Assembly (NCBI GenBank): GCA_017311315.1
Contig: CM029660.1
Span: 13,441,430-13,505,429 of the forward strand
Reading direction: 5' to 3'
Length of the DNA: 64,000 nucleotides
Source of the DNA: Dendrocalamus latiflorus
Taxonomy: Eukaryota > Streptophyta > Magnoliopsida > Poales > Poaceae
Shown here: piece by piece, positions 9,395 to 21,400 of the stretch
Layout of the letters: every line of letters starts with the position of its first letter
Numbering within the stretch: the stretch's first letter is position 1
Made by a program: the position numbers and the translations under genes
Notes under the pieces: generated by a model
What the model was told of the DNA's origin: nothing
The model's input: only the letters and a program-made list of their open reading frames with translations
Databases searched by the model: none

Positions 9395-9652
9395 TCCCAG
9401 ATTCTTCGGTGAGCAGCCGATATAGCCGACTTTTTCGGTGAGCGACTATCCATCTGCTTCTTCCCACTCCTTCTCTTCATCTCTGATCTCTGGATCACGT
9501 ACGCCAGTAGCGATGATTCAGTTAGATGAATCATCGCTACTGGCGTACGTGATCCGGAGACCAGAGATGAAGAAAAGGAGTGGGAAGAAGCAGATGGATA
9601 GTCGCTCACCGAAGAAGTCGGCTATGTCGGCTGCTCACCGAAGAATCTGGAA
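9395..9652. repeat. Near-perfect palindrome with about 126-bp arms and a 6-bp loop
   Basis: Arms 9395-9520 and 9527-9652 are complementary with only a handful of mismatches, around the loop GTTAGA (9521-9526). Because the arms are open in the same relative frame, both strands encode nearly the same short ORF (MSDYPSASSHSFSSSL...). This looks like a consequence of the palindrome, not a real gene. The transcript would fold into a long hairpin. Confidence 0.8.
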
Positions 9653-9851
9653 TGTCTTTTTTTGCACTTTTATAATAAAATTGACTTGAATTTTGCGGGA
9701 AAAAGAAGGACTTGATACATTGGTAAGATAGGCACATCACCCCCTCTCTATATCCATATCACCCCCTCCCTTCTCCCCCTCCCCTCTACTCCTCTCTTGT
9801 CTTGCAATTCAATATGATTACTTTCTCATCTTATTTTAATAGACCCACAAA

Positions 9852-12809
9852 ATGAGCAACATGTCACCCGCGCATTCTTCAACATCATCGCCGGAGGCGT
9901 CCGCTCCAACATCAAGATGCCAAGGAAGAGGGCTATCAAAGAAGCCTGAGGGCCGATAGATCATCACAGCGGTGAATGCATCTGGGGTCCCTATCCTTCC
10001 TCAAAAAGCAGTAAACGCATTCCGAACCATGGTCGGAGTAGTTGCACGAGAACGAATTGAGTTCACATACAATTCGTGGAAGAACGTGCCTGACACTCGG
10101 AAACGTGAGTTGTGGACCGAAATTTTGGCATCGTTCGAGTTCCCAGAAGAACACCTGGACGCTGTGCAACAACAAACCTACAAAGCGGCGTGCAAAGCAT
10201 GGAAGAACTTCAAGAGCACGCTTGTCAGGAAATACGTGGAGACGGACGAAACGCCTGTTCATAAATACCCATTCCTGGAACCACAATGGGAAGAGTTCAA
10301 GGCGATGAAAACGACCGAATATTTCAAAAGTACAAGTGTGGCGCACAAGGCCCTCCAGGCAAAAAATACACACCCTCACAGACTTGGCACAACTGGGTAT
10401 GCGGGTAAAATCTCGCAGTGGAGGAAGGAGGATGAGCTGGCAGCTGCACAGGACATCGCCCCGCCGTTTTCCAATATCCCGGATGACCGCGCTCGAAATT
10501 GGATTAGAGCAAGGTCATCTACAACGACATCAGGGGACGTCACCTTTCGAAACCCTGCAGACCAGCAAGTGACCGAGCGCCTGGTAAGATATCAATCGAA
10601 CTACGTAGCTTGTAATTACTCCACAACTTCGTACGAATTGAAATGACATGTCGTGCTCTTGTAGGAAGAGCTGAGTTTTTAATCTACCCTGGGATCATTC
10701 CAGGGAACAAGGGAGAATGATATGCTCTCCGTGGCCCTGGGAAACAAGGAGCACCCGGGCCGTACGAGAGGCCTTGGGCTTTACGTTCCTTGGAAACATG
10801 GTTTCCAAGATGACTCTGACATGCATCGGCGCAGGAAGAGAAACAAAGCCGAGCGTGACGCACAGCTACGAGAAGAGATCAAGGAATCTCTTAGAGAGGA
10901 GCTATTAGCTCAGATGGCTGATGTAATCAGAGATGAGGTGCGGAAACAGACAGAAAGTCAGCAGGCCGCCACCGCCGCTCCTGTGCTATCTAGCCCGCAC
11001 AACCGTCCGAGTAGCTGCGCGTCCAATCCGACGCAAACCCAATCCAAATTTTCTGTGGACGACATCCTGGTAATAATTATTACCTCTCGAATGCTTGCTC
11101 CATTGGTAGGCCTATTCGAGTAGCTAATTTTGTATCGTTATGTAGGAGCCTACGACGTGCAGGCTCCAAGTGAGATATGGCTCCATTCCCTTGTACGCTG
11201 CTTAGGGCCAGGCATATTCGTCTGGTATCGGGGCCATGGTGCACGGTCAAGCTTTAGCGCCAGGCTTTGCAAAAGTTAATGTGGATGGTGTGTATGCCAA
11301 TTTTGAGGTGGTCCCGCTACCGAAGCCCCCCAACGACGAGATCGTGAATCTAGGACAGGCCATTGGAACATTCATCCAGTGGCCCAAAACCAACATCTCC
11401 CTGGAGGCTTCTTCACCGGTGGCAGGACCAGAAGTGCAGTGCGAACTACAACAACTTGCACTGGTGTCATCTCCACACGGGCAGTGCGAACCACAGCTAC
11501 CTGCACCGGTGCTATCTCCACGGGTGCTATTCTCGCCAGAGCAACTTGCACCGTCTATACCATTACAGTCGACTAGCATAAAGTCGACCCACAATCGAGG
11601 CAGTGGCCAGGGCAAATCAAAGACGAAGGATGATGACGATATCCCGTCCATGCCATTGGCCCGCAAATTCGTGCTAGCCGAGCCGATGGTAGTCCAGGAA
11701 GAGCTCCAAAAACTAGGACTTGGTTGCCAAAGATTCCACCTTTGGTATATGGAACAGTCCAATAAGCCAGAGGCAGAACGGCGCTCAGGTATCACTGTCA
11801 AATTCAAGCTGGAACATTTCTTGCACGAAGCTCAGGACTGTGTCTTCGCGGTGACCTTTGACGATATATTTGAACTTTTCACGCTCAACGCTCTCGACGC
11901 CTCACTCGTTCGATGCTGGACGCTGTAAGTCTGTACAATCACAGTCTCTGTTCACGTAATACCGATATATGTCACAATTTTTCGCTTTCCTGTGTTATAT
12001 ATAGATTCATGCTGACCGAAGCTAGATCATCGAAATCACGAATTGGTTTCCTGGACCCACGCTTGGTCGCCATTGATACCATCATCGAGAATGCATCCTT
12101 CGTCGAGGACTATATTACAAAAGCACTGCTGGCTCACCAAGATAAGGAATTTGTTCTTATGCCATACAATGAGAAATTCTATTGGATTTTAATTGTAATT
12201 ATACCAAAATGAAACAAGGCTATATACCTTGATTCTCTAAGTAAGAACAAATCCAAGTACACAGCTATCGCCCAAATACTCGATAGGTACGTACATTGTA
12301 CATTGTACGCTTTCTTTCCTTCCGAATAACTAATCTAACTTTTTCGAATAACGAAGGTCGTTCGCCACATACGTTTAACAAACACGTGACTCGATGACAG
12401 GGGCCAAGGCCTTGAAACATGATCGCAAGTTTCGGGTATTTGCTAGCTACACATTAATTAATCATATACAACACATAGTAGTAATGCCACTTGATTTAAC
12501 ACATTATATTTTTTGCAGTGCCACCAGCAGCAGCCGGGCAACACGTGTGGATACTACGTGTGCCACCATATGAGACTACTCCTCGGTTCCACCAAGATCA
12601 CTAATTCTAAGGTTTGTTAATCTTCCCACATTTATTTCATACATGTCAAGTTTTATATATGCGCGCGTTCATATTCCTATCGACAGGCTGCGTCCATCTC
12701 TACATCTGCATTGAAACAGCCGGATTTTGCACAAATTCGAGGAGAGCTCATTTGGTTTTTGTGGACAAAAGTCGTAAGATCAGATGGAGAGTTCCACTGC
12801 CCAGAATGA
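9852..12809 (+). pseudogene. Second CACTA gene (Transposase_24-like with Ulp1-type protease domain), five nonsense mutations
   Basis: Seven exons can be placed with GT/AG sites: 9852-10583, 10665-11069, 11146-11924, 12005-12286, then exons near 12354-12436, 12519-12611 and 12687-12809. The first exon carries the plant Ptta/En/Spm transposase-like domain (WKNVPDTRKRELW, CKAWKNFKS). The later exons form a Ulp1 cysteine protease-like domain with PGNTCGYYVCHHMRLL and LDSLSK. Compared with the inverted copy (31763-28806), stops are present at 9957 (CAG to TAG), 10680 (CAA to TAA), 11203 (TGG to TAG), 12209 (TGG to TGA) and 12376 (CAA to TAA). The catalytic His of the protease (HW in copy 2) is Tyr here. 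All six changes are C to T or G to A. Dead gene. Confidence 0.85.
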
Positions 12810-13124
12810 TTTTTTATTGTAATTCTAAGTGCAAATACAGTGTAGATCTTTTACAATTGTGTATTTGTTAATGGATATTTTATTTCAATTCAATGAATTG
12901 ATTTGCAAAATGGATGCTTTATGTTTGTGAAATGAAGTGCGTTGTCAATTGGATGTTTTATGTCTGTGAAATGGATTGAGATGTGAAATGTATCTGAAAT
13001 GAAATGAGATGTGTGAATTGTATATGTTTTATGTCTGTGATTATCTGCTTGTTTCAGAGGGCATGGCTAGCATTTCCTGAGGCTAGCCAATAAACAGAAA
13101 TATATTTAGGGGTTGAAGGGAATA
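12810..13124. other. AT-rich 3' region of CACTA copy 1
   Basis: Repeated TGAAATG / ATGTTTTATGTCTGTG words, then the block TTTCAGAGGGCATGGCTAGC that is shared with 25290 and, inverted, with 28545. No gene seen. Confidence 0.6.
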
Positions 13125-13517
13125 TCACAGACGGTTTTGAGTTAAAAACCGTCTGTGATAGCTGATAATCACAGACGGTTTGGAGTTAAAAACCGTCTGT
13201 GATAGCTGATAATCACAGACGATTTTCGAGTTAAAAACCGTCTGTGATTATCAGCTATCACAGACGGTTTTTAACTCCAAACCGTTTGTGATTATCAGCT
13301 ATCACAGACGATTTTTAACTCAAAACCGTCTGTGATTATCAGCTATCATAGACGGTTTTTAACTCAAAACCGTCTGTGATAGCTGATAATCACAGACGGT
13401 TCAAAAACCGTCTGTGATGACCTTCGATTATCACTGACCCATAAAATACGGACGGTTCACAAAACCGTCTGTGATGACGATTTTGAACCGTCTGTGATGA
13501 CCTTTTCTGTAGTAGTG
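13125..13517. repeat. 3' subterminal repeat array and TIR of CACTA copy 1
   Basis: Around eight palindromic units of the ATCACAGACGGTT type, many with the spacer GATAGCTGATAATC in alternating orientation, ending in the TIR CTGTAGTAGTG at 13517. Confidence 0.85.
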
Positions 13518-13520
13518 ATT

Positions 13521-14544
13521 AAACATGCACAACTTGAATTAATTCATGTCATGTTAGCACTTGAGACTAGTCTGTCTTTAGTTATCTTTTTATGATTCAT
13601 GCCATGTCAAATAGGCTGAGTTGAGTCTTGAATCTTTGTTGAGCTTTGGATTGAGCTATACTAGTTTCTTGATGAAGCATGAGTTGGTACAATTTTTAAA
13701 TAAGCAAAAAGATCTCTTTTGTGCGAAAAAACTGATCTCACCAATTCTTTCTCATGAGACTGCTTGCCATTACACTAGGCATGAACTCAGGGGGAGTTTT
13801 GGATGACCCAAACTATCTTCTTAAGCTTCTCGCTTAGAGTAGTCGCATAAGGCTTGAGATCTAGCACATGACTAAAAATGTTGGTTGGAAACGACCATGA
13901 GCTTTAAAAGGAAAATCAAGTTGAATGTGCTAAATTTGCTTAACTACCAAAAAGACTAAGGTACTTGAACGAATGTCTCATTCTTGAACTTGTGACACTC
14001 TAAATTGACTCAATACTAGCTTCTTGGCTCCACTTAGACTATTGACATGACCTGCATCATCTTTGGATACCTTTAGCTAGACTATAATCATGGTTGACTT
14101 GACATGCTAAGAAACTCGATTAATTTTCAGATTGTGCCTTATTTGGCTTAGCTTCATTATACATGTCTTGTCATGATCTTGATAGCATACTTATGTGTTA
14201 TGGCTTGGTGTAATACTCATATAGTCATTTTGGATAATCTTTATGGCTCTAAATGCTTAGAATAAATAAAATTCTGCCATTTCATCCATACTCGTGATTT
14301 TATTCTCTTCCTTGCTTCTTGATGATTTTATTGCCAAACAGGGGAGAATAGTGGAAAAAAAGCCATTTTCATGGGATTTTGGAGCTTTGAGGAAAACATG
14401 CTCTTTCATTTTGCTTCGTTTGTCGACATGGTCATAAGCTTCTTTGTTTTCTTCTGGACCATGCTTGACTCTCTTTTCATTTTTCAAACAAACTCAACTT
14501 CACGCTTTTTCTAGGTTTGTCAATATACTCATCAAGGGGGAGAT
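13521..14544 (+). other. Sirevirus 3' non-coding region, second part, with polypurine tract
   Basis: Continues the region broken at 2489. More AGGGGGAG motifs appear at about 13791 and 14535; the last, directly before the LTR start at 14545, is the likely priming polypurine tract. The part up to about 13780 also occurs inverted at 55241-55500. No open reading frame of note, so no recognisable envelope-like gene. Confidence 0.7.
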
Positions 14545-16646
14545 TGATAGACCTTGTGGAGGTGACCCCGTTTGTGTGATGAGTAATTGACATCGGTTTT
14601 AGGAAAGTCGAGTTTGGTTTGTGTGGTTTGGACTATGTCGTTGCACGGTGCAATCGGCTTCGGTCAGACTTGGTCAAACTTGGTCGAATGTGCTTAAGTC
14701 ATTTTTTCGTTTCGATCAGTTTGGGCTTTGAGTATTTCTTTTGATGCTAATGTATGGGTACTATATTTCGAGCAGTGCTATGTAATTTGTTTCTTGTCTG
14801 TGATAGCTGCAGGACGTCGAGGTAGAGTCATGGCGAGGCACGGGATGACCGGACTAGGCGCAGGCGGTGCCGAGGTCAGAACAATCGAGGTGTGCCGAAG
14901 ATGGCGAGGACTCGAGGTGGCTGCGTGGCTTGGAGGGCAAGGCATGAGGAAGCTTCCTGGAAGGTGCACGAGGGGTGTTTTGGTGAATACGCAAAAGCTG
15001 CACTAAAGGAAGTGGATTGTGGATAAAGCACTAGAGTTGGTGGAGGCTTAATGGGCAAAGCATGTTGCAAACCCATTAGTAGGAGGCTATAAAAGGAGGC
15101 TTGTTTCCTGCATGTTGGATCACTTGTGTAGAGAAATGGCTTGAGAGAGTAGATGTGAGTTTGTCTCCTATGCATGTGTTATGAGCTCTTGATTTTCAAG
15201 CATGTATGGGGACTTAGTTAGTGTGAGATTGAGAGAGAGATGAGCTGAGAACAAAATCTTGTAATCTTTCATCTCTTTGCATCTATGTTAAGTTTAATCC
15301 CTTGTGTGTTTTTTTTTGTGTTGCGTTGATAGTCTTCTTTTTGTTCTTGTTCTTTGCTTGTTTCCTGCTCAGTTTAAGTTTGGCAAAGCTGCCTGGCCTC
15401 TCTTGGCAGCAAAGATGTTTAGAAGTGTGTTGGCTCTTGGCGGCTAGAAGACTTGATCTTAGCTTCTGCTTTCCTCCTCTGCTGAGCAGCTCCTTTATCT
15501 TGTTTATTCTCTTCTTGGGATTGCTATCTTCTGTAGAATCTTTGTTTGGAAGCACATCAAGCTCTTGATCCATCTCTTTTCAGCTGCTCTTTCAGTCCAT
15601 TGGTTTCTTGCCGAAATCACTGTATGTAGGCTGTTCTTTTTCTCTACCAATCTGCACCCTAAAAGAATCAATTCGGACAGAGCAATGATTGTTGCATGCG
15701 GCTGCTATTGTTGTGTTTCCGCCTGGAATTTTTTGCTTCAAGCAACTAGACTATAAGCTCCTCTTTTTATTCAGACAGAGCAATAATTGCTGCATGCGGT
15801 GGCGATTAAACCCTTTGTTGTGCCGACAAGCATTAATGCTCATTGTGTGCATGTGGTAATGCTCATGCGGCAGCTTCTAAATCTCCTGTTTGTGCTTGCC
15901 GTTTTTGTTTGCTTTTGCAGCCATCTTCTCCATCTTGCCTAGTCTTCTTTTTTCCTTTTAGTTTGCATTTCCTGCAGCAAGGGGTGCACTCGGCTTGCAG
16001 CAAGGGCTGCACTTGGGGCCACCACAAACCGATTGGCAGTAATCTGCCTTGGTAGCAAAATCACCAGCTTGTTTTCATCTTTTTATCGTTTCTTTTTAAC
16101 ACTTATTATCTCTTTTTATTGGTAGCGTGAACTCCCTGTTTACTGCAGTTTGGCAGCAACTTCTTTGCCATGTTGTTCAGCTTTCTCTTTTTGCTTTCAC
16201 TATTCTCAAAGTGCTCTTTTCAGTTTCTCTTGTGTGCTTCTTTGTGCTATCTCTCAGCAATTGCAGTCTTGTGTTTGGGTTCTTCCTTGGCAGCAAGTCA
16301 GAATTTACTTTGCCGTGATAGTTGAGTTATGCAAAGTTCTCTGCCGTGGCAAGATTTCGAGCTGTTTTCTTGCCGTGTCTGCAGTCTCTTGCCGTGACAG
16401 TGTTTTGAGCTGAGTTTCTTTGCCGTGGCAAGTCTTTTCTGCTGTTTCTTTGCCGTGGTAATATTTTACTGAAGGATTCTTTGCCATGGCTGTTTCTCTG
16501 TCTGATTTCTTGCTCTCGGCGATCTGAATTTTAGTTTCTTACTTCATAGCTTTTACATAGCTAACGAAGAAGATTTTTTTTGATACTTTGGGGGCGATTT
16601 TAAAACGCACCATTCATCCCCCCTATGTTGCCGTTTCCAATCCAAC
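14545..16646 (+). mobile_element. 3' LTR of the Sirevirus element
   Basis: 2,102 bp starting TGATAGACC after a polypurine tract and ending CCAATCCAACA. The same family LTR, inverted, is the solo LTR at 52505-55195, and the two ends match (TGTTGG at 52505 on the plus strand). The base after the end resumes GATGGCCAC, which in the copies at 21855 and 60364 is continuous with upstream AATTT. So the LTR end is an insertion boundary in the composite repeat. Short ORFs inside are not credible genes. Confidence 0.8.
15085..15096 (+). promoter_or_regulatory. TATA box of the Sirevirus LTR promoter
   Basis: GGCTATAAAAGGAGG inside the LTR; the same TATA is conserved in the solo LTR (inverted, about 54630-54645). 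The transcript start is expected about 30 bp downstream. Confidence 0.55.
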
Positions 16647-18446
16647 AGATGGCCACATTCACCTTGACAAAACATAGTGATAATAAATATGATATTAATA
16701 TAAACATGGCAGTTTAGGAACATAGCAAAAACTTTCCACTATTAAGAATTTTGATATTTGTCTAGAGTTTTGAAAGAATGGTTTTAGGGTAAGCAAGGAT
16801 CACTGGAGGCCTTAAAAGCAGGTCGGATCCCATCACCTTAACCTAGGGTGGAGGCAAGAATTACAAATTGGTAACAGTGTTGTGGCACCGGACATGAATT
16901 TGTGGGAGGCGATTGCCTCAATGAAAATATAAGGACTAGACCCTTATGCTGAGTAAAGAACATAGTGATCGCCCAACCACAAGTGTTGATACGTCAAACC
17001 TGGTCTAGTAACTGCTCAAATTCGATTGAACCTCTACATAAGCGGTTGATGGCAAAGTGTGAGTCCATACGGAAGGGAGTTAAGAAGTGCCGTATGGAAG
17101 TTGGCCATTATTATTATTACTATTGATTTGATTATCAATTGTCCACACAATAGTAGGTTGAGATAAGTTAGGTAGTGGCCTGAGCTTGTTGAGGAAGCCT
17201 AGTAGGTAGGGGCTATATAAAGAATTGAGCAGCGAACAACCTTTTTTTGTTAACTCTTTAGCGGGAGATAAGGGATCTTGTGGGTAAAGCAGGGCAACTC
17301 TGCAGAGTCATGACTAATGGTATTCGAATACGCCGTGCTTCCGATAAATGAAGCTGTGTTTAGTGGGTTATTCCAATAACGAAGCATAAGTAGATTTGGA
17401 ATGGTTTTGCAAGTGTAGAAGTGTGTTAATCGAGTTTGGAAAACCCCAAAATACCTTAAGTTTATGATTTAATATTTTATGTTTAAAGGCAAAGTGCTTA
17501 CAAACGAAATTGCATCCACATAAAATAATAAACTGCTATACCCTGTTCCATGGCAATCACTTGCATATAGTTAAATAGCATTTCCCATATGACTTGTTGA
17601 GTACGGTTGGTTGTACTCATACTTGCTAAAATCATTAACAGAGAATGCTTGTCAAGAAAATGAAGGAGTTTATGAAGACGCTGAGCTCTACGATGTAGAC
17701 GACGCCGAGTGTTAGGGTTTAATTCTACACTCAGGCCTGCCTGTGGAGTTTCTTTTGGTAATGTTTCTTTGGGTTGTACGTCCCTTTATGTATAACTTGG
17801 CTGCTAAGCTTTACTTTTATAATAAAATTGGATTTTATGCTTAAGTTTGTCTTGGCAATGGTGCACATTTTTCTACATTACTCACAGCTGAACAGTCCTG
17901 GGCAGTTGCGAGGGTAACCTAACGTTCCCAGAAATGGGGGTTGTTACAGTTCGATGAGAAGCTGCACTTTCAAATCGAATGCATCATTGAGTTCTTTCCT
18001 CTTTTTATTTTTTGAGAGAGGAATTAACAATCGAATCGATCAGTTAGTGCAGCGCGCGGAAAAGTACCAGAAGCACGCCATGAAATTGACCTAATCGAAG
18101 ATCACGCATTGTTGTCCAAGATTATTGGTTTGGCTGTTAGGTTTCTCCATCGACTTATTTGCTATGGTTCTCTCGGCAGGTACGTATCTAACTTCCCTAC
18201 CTGTATATCCTGTTTCGGTAAACCAAAGTGCTGCATCTTTTGATTACTTACGTATGTCAAAGGCCTAAAAAGTGCTTTCAGACTAGTGGCTTTTCTTTCC
18301 TTATGTACGAATTAAGGCCGTGTTTATTGGTCATATAGTACGTGATGATCCACGAGGACAACATTATATGTAGGCAGTAGGCCGCATCATAGTAGAATTT
18401 TTTGTACGAATAATCTATTTTTTATTTGAAATTATAGAAATATACC
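16647..18446 (+). repeat. Composite repeat copy A (LTR-like sequence plus downstream tail)
   Basis: Nearly the same sequence occurs at 21848-23640 (copy B) and, with a deletion of about 430 bp, at 60357-61830 (copy C). It has a TATA motif (CTATATAAAGAATTGAG, about 17213) and an end at GGGGTTGTTACA (about 17949) that looks like the 3' end of a Ty3/gypsy-type LTR. A 500-bp tail follows. In copies B and C it is preceded by a TNP2 3' remnant. The left border here is the Sirevirus LTR. Assignment to gypsy is by LTR appearance only. No gene seen. Confidence 0.55.
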
Positions 18447-21400
18447 CAAATTTTGTGACAAATTAATTGTTTGGATCTTATTTGGTTTTTCTGTGTTTTT
18501 CTGGAAGTTTAAAATTTATTTTTGAAATTAAAAAGTATTTTGAGTATAAAAATATAATACCAACATTAGTTGGAAATATTTTTAGTAAGTCCAAAATGTC
18601 TCCAGGAGGTTCTCTGAATTTTTCTGGAATTTTTGGAGTTAATTTCATATTTTTCTGAGGCTTAATGAATATTCTGGGCTTTTCTGAAAATCTAAAATCA
18701 GAAAATGAAATTCAAAATTCCTCCTTCCCCTCCGGCGCCACGCGGACGGTTAGATTTCGTTCATGTCGCCGCATCTCCACCGCCGCTCAACCCGCCTACC
18801 CCCTCCCATCGGCCGCCACGCGTCCGGCCCAGATCAGCCCACCCTCGCGCCTTGGCCCATCCCCACCGCCCGCAAGCCGACGGCCCAGATCGGCCGCCTC
18901 CCTTCGCGCCCGCCCATCCGCCCGTCCACCCCGCTCTCATTCTCGGCCGCCCGATTTCCCCTTCCCCTCATCCCGGCCGCCCGCGGCCTCCCTCTCTCTC
19001 CTCTCTCTTCCGCGTGGGCCCGGCCTGTCAGGCCCGTCGTTCCCGCGCCCCTTCTTCCCCGTGAGCACCGCCGCCTCCCGCAACCGTCTCCGGCCATCTC
19101 GCGCCCGCCCTCCCTTTCCGGGCGCGCGCCACCCACCTCCCCCACTTCCCCACCTCCTCTTCCGCATGACCCGCGCCCCACGCGCCCCAACTCCTCCCCA
19201 TTTCGCGTCGGCCACCCGTAACCGCCTCCCACTCCGGCGAGGAATTCCCGCCGACTCCCCCTCCCCGGCCCCTATAAATACCTCCACCAGCTCCGCCTCC
19301 TCCCACATTACCTCCCTCTTCCCTCCATTTCCTCCCCCGGCCGCTCCATCGCCGCCGCACCAAGTGTCGCCTGCCGCCGCCTCTGCCCTCTCGTCGCCGG
19401 CCATCTCCAGCCGCCCTAGGTAACCGCCGCACCCACCCCCGAGTTCCCCTCCTTCTCCTCTCTCGATTCCACCCAACGCCGCTCGTCGCCGGCCACCGGA
19501 GCTCCGGTGGGCGTGCTGTCCCCGAGCACCTCCCTCCGCCGGCCGGCCACCTCACCCCGCCCGTCCCACGTGGACGACGAGTGGCGCCACCTCAGCACCA
19601 ATGCGGGCGCCACACGGGCACCCGGCTGCCACGCAGGCCGTACCCTGCGGTCTGTGCCACCTCAGCCGCCGCCTCCGCCCATGGACCTGATCCATGGACC
19701 AGGGGCCCACATGTCAGCATTACTCCCCCGGGGCTGATGTCGTGCTAACGCAGAAATCCGATTTTTCAGTTGAAAAATAATTCGGCTAAAATTAAATCCT
19801 CTGCTGATGTCATAATTCGTATTTTCCTTTAGGAAAATAATTCCAAAAATTTTATTTTTTTCTTTTTCCCTGATTTTAAATTTCCCGGAGCCCGTTCTTC
19901 TTCGTCCTAACTCTGATTTAGCCCATTCAAATTTCTAAATTCATCAAAAATTCCGCTCAATCCATTTATGGCCTTAATTCAAATATTTAAAGTCAATTTG
20001 AATTTATTTGAATTTGGTGAGTTATTTTCACGTGTAGACTTCGACGATTCGGGAAAATTCTTCGACGAAGATTCACACCAAGTTGAAGAGTAAGGCAAGT
20101 AACACTCCTTGATCATGTTGATCCCAGATTTCAAAATAACATTATGTTGTTTTAAATTATTCTGCATGCATATTTCTATTCAACGTATTTAAATTCAGTT
20201 TTAAATTTAGTTATTGCCTACTTGTTAATTCCTCCGTTGATATTGATTCCTTGATACCTTGTCACCCTAGAATCAAACTCTAGTTAATACATTAGTGTTG
20301 GCTAGAGAGTTTAAATCAAATGCTTAGACCTGCTTAGATATAATCTTGGTTTTGGGGTACGTTTTCACATAAAATGATGACATTTTCACATAAAATGATA
20401 AGCTTTTCAAAGCTACTCTTGACTTTGGTGAGTCAAGGAGGTTTATGAAATATTTTGAAAACAAAATATAAAAACTGGTTTAGACTTAGGCAATTGGTTA
20501 GTTGGTGGGTGCGGGCATGCCCTGTTGGTCAGAGCCGCAGGGTTGACTGTCATGCAGGGTATGTGGTTGGGCCTAGGTCAGATTAAGGACCGGTCTGTGA
20601 GCTACTATTGCAAAGCCCTATCGTACTACCACATGGCTGGTATGGGACAGCCTTGGCTGAATAATTTGTGAAGTCCCAACCTGAGTCAAGTTGTAGGTTG
20701 AAAGTGAGCATGGTTGGTGCCATGAGAAGTCTCACTTGAGGGAGCGTGGTTAAGCCATGTGAAGTCTCTCTCAGGCTCAAGAGGGGGTCCTGGTCTGGTG
20801 CATTTCTTACTGGGGTGAAACCTTAGAGTTGGCTTGGCCAGGTTGAAGGCTTTGCTTTGTAAAGGCCTTGTCACGACTCATTACCGCATACCTAAGGAAA
20901 TGTGTAACTCGCGTGGAAAAAAGGGATGATCGTGTCTTGTGGGTAAAGCTGTACAACCTTTGTGGAGTGTATAATCTGTCCTGGATAGCCGTGCCCACGA
21001 TCATGGGCATGCGGAGTAAAAGTTTTTCATGGATTAGACTTTGTTTTTCAAAAATGTTTTTGAAAACCTTGTGGATGGATGGAATCCACGAGAGATGAAA
21101 ACCTTGCGGATGGATGCAATCTGTGAGAGATTAAAACCTGGTGGATGGATGGAATCCATCAGTGTCGCGCAGTGGAAGCGTGTGGATGGATGGAATCCAT
21201 ACGTGATCTTTTGGAAAAGATGGTCCAGGTGGGACGCCCGAGAATAGGTTGGTGTATGGTCGGAGCCTGCACTGACAGTACTATTTTCAAGTACAAGTAT
21301 TGTTTTTATCTACTGTATTAAATTCAGCATTTTCAATCTATTTACTGTATTTCCTTAAATGCTGTTCTATGCAAACTAACCCTATAAACCTTCCATTGAA

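Larger units (their letters stand above)
2490..13517 (+). mobile_element. CACTA (En/Spm) transposon, family 1 copy 1, full length between TIRs
   Basis: Starts CACTACTACAGAAA and ends with its complement TTTCTGTAGTAGTG. Both ends are flanked by the 3-bp TSD ATT (2487-2489 and 13518-13520), the TSD length of CACTA elements. The subterminal regions are made of inverted ATCACAGACGGTTTTT / AACCGTCTGTGAT units. The element is inserted in Sirevirus sequence; the uninterrupted site is seen on the minus strand near 55500-55515. It carries a divergent small ORF (2947-3501), TNP2 (4135-7278) and a broken second transposase gene (9852-12809). 11,028 bp in all. Confidence 0.93.

Noticed and set aside
9367..9689. 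Two near-identical 80-residue ORFs on opposite strands
   Set aside because: Both are products of one palindrome; no sign of coding selection, so reported as a structure instead.
13521..14544. Envelope-like gene expected in some Sireviruses
   Set aside because: The region between pol and the LTR has no open frame longer than about 76 residues, so no such gene is supported here.
15302..16418. Hydrophobic Cys/Leu/Phe-rich ORFs
   Set aside because: They lie inside the Sirevirus LTR, are short and overlapping, and are not shared in frame by the solo LTR.
18665..19555. Overlapping Pro/Arg/Gly-rich ORFs of 120-250 residues on both strands
   Set aside because: They lie in a GC-rich low-complexity part of an LTR just before its TATA box; all frames are open because stop codons are AT-rich. 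No domain seen.
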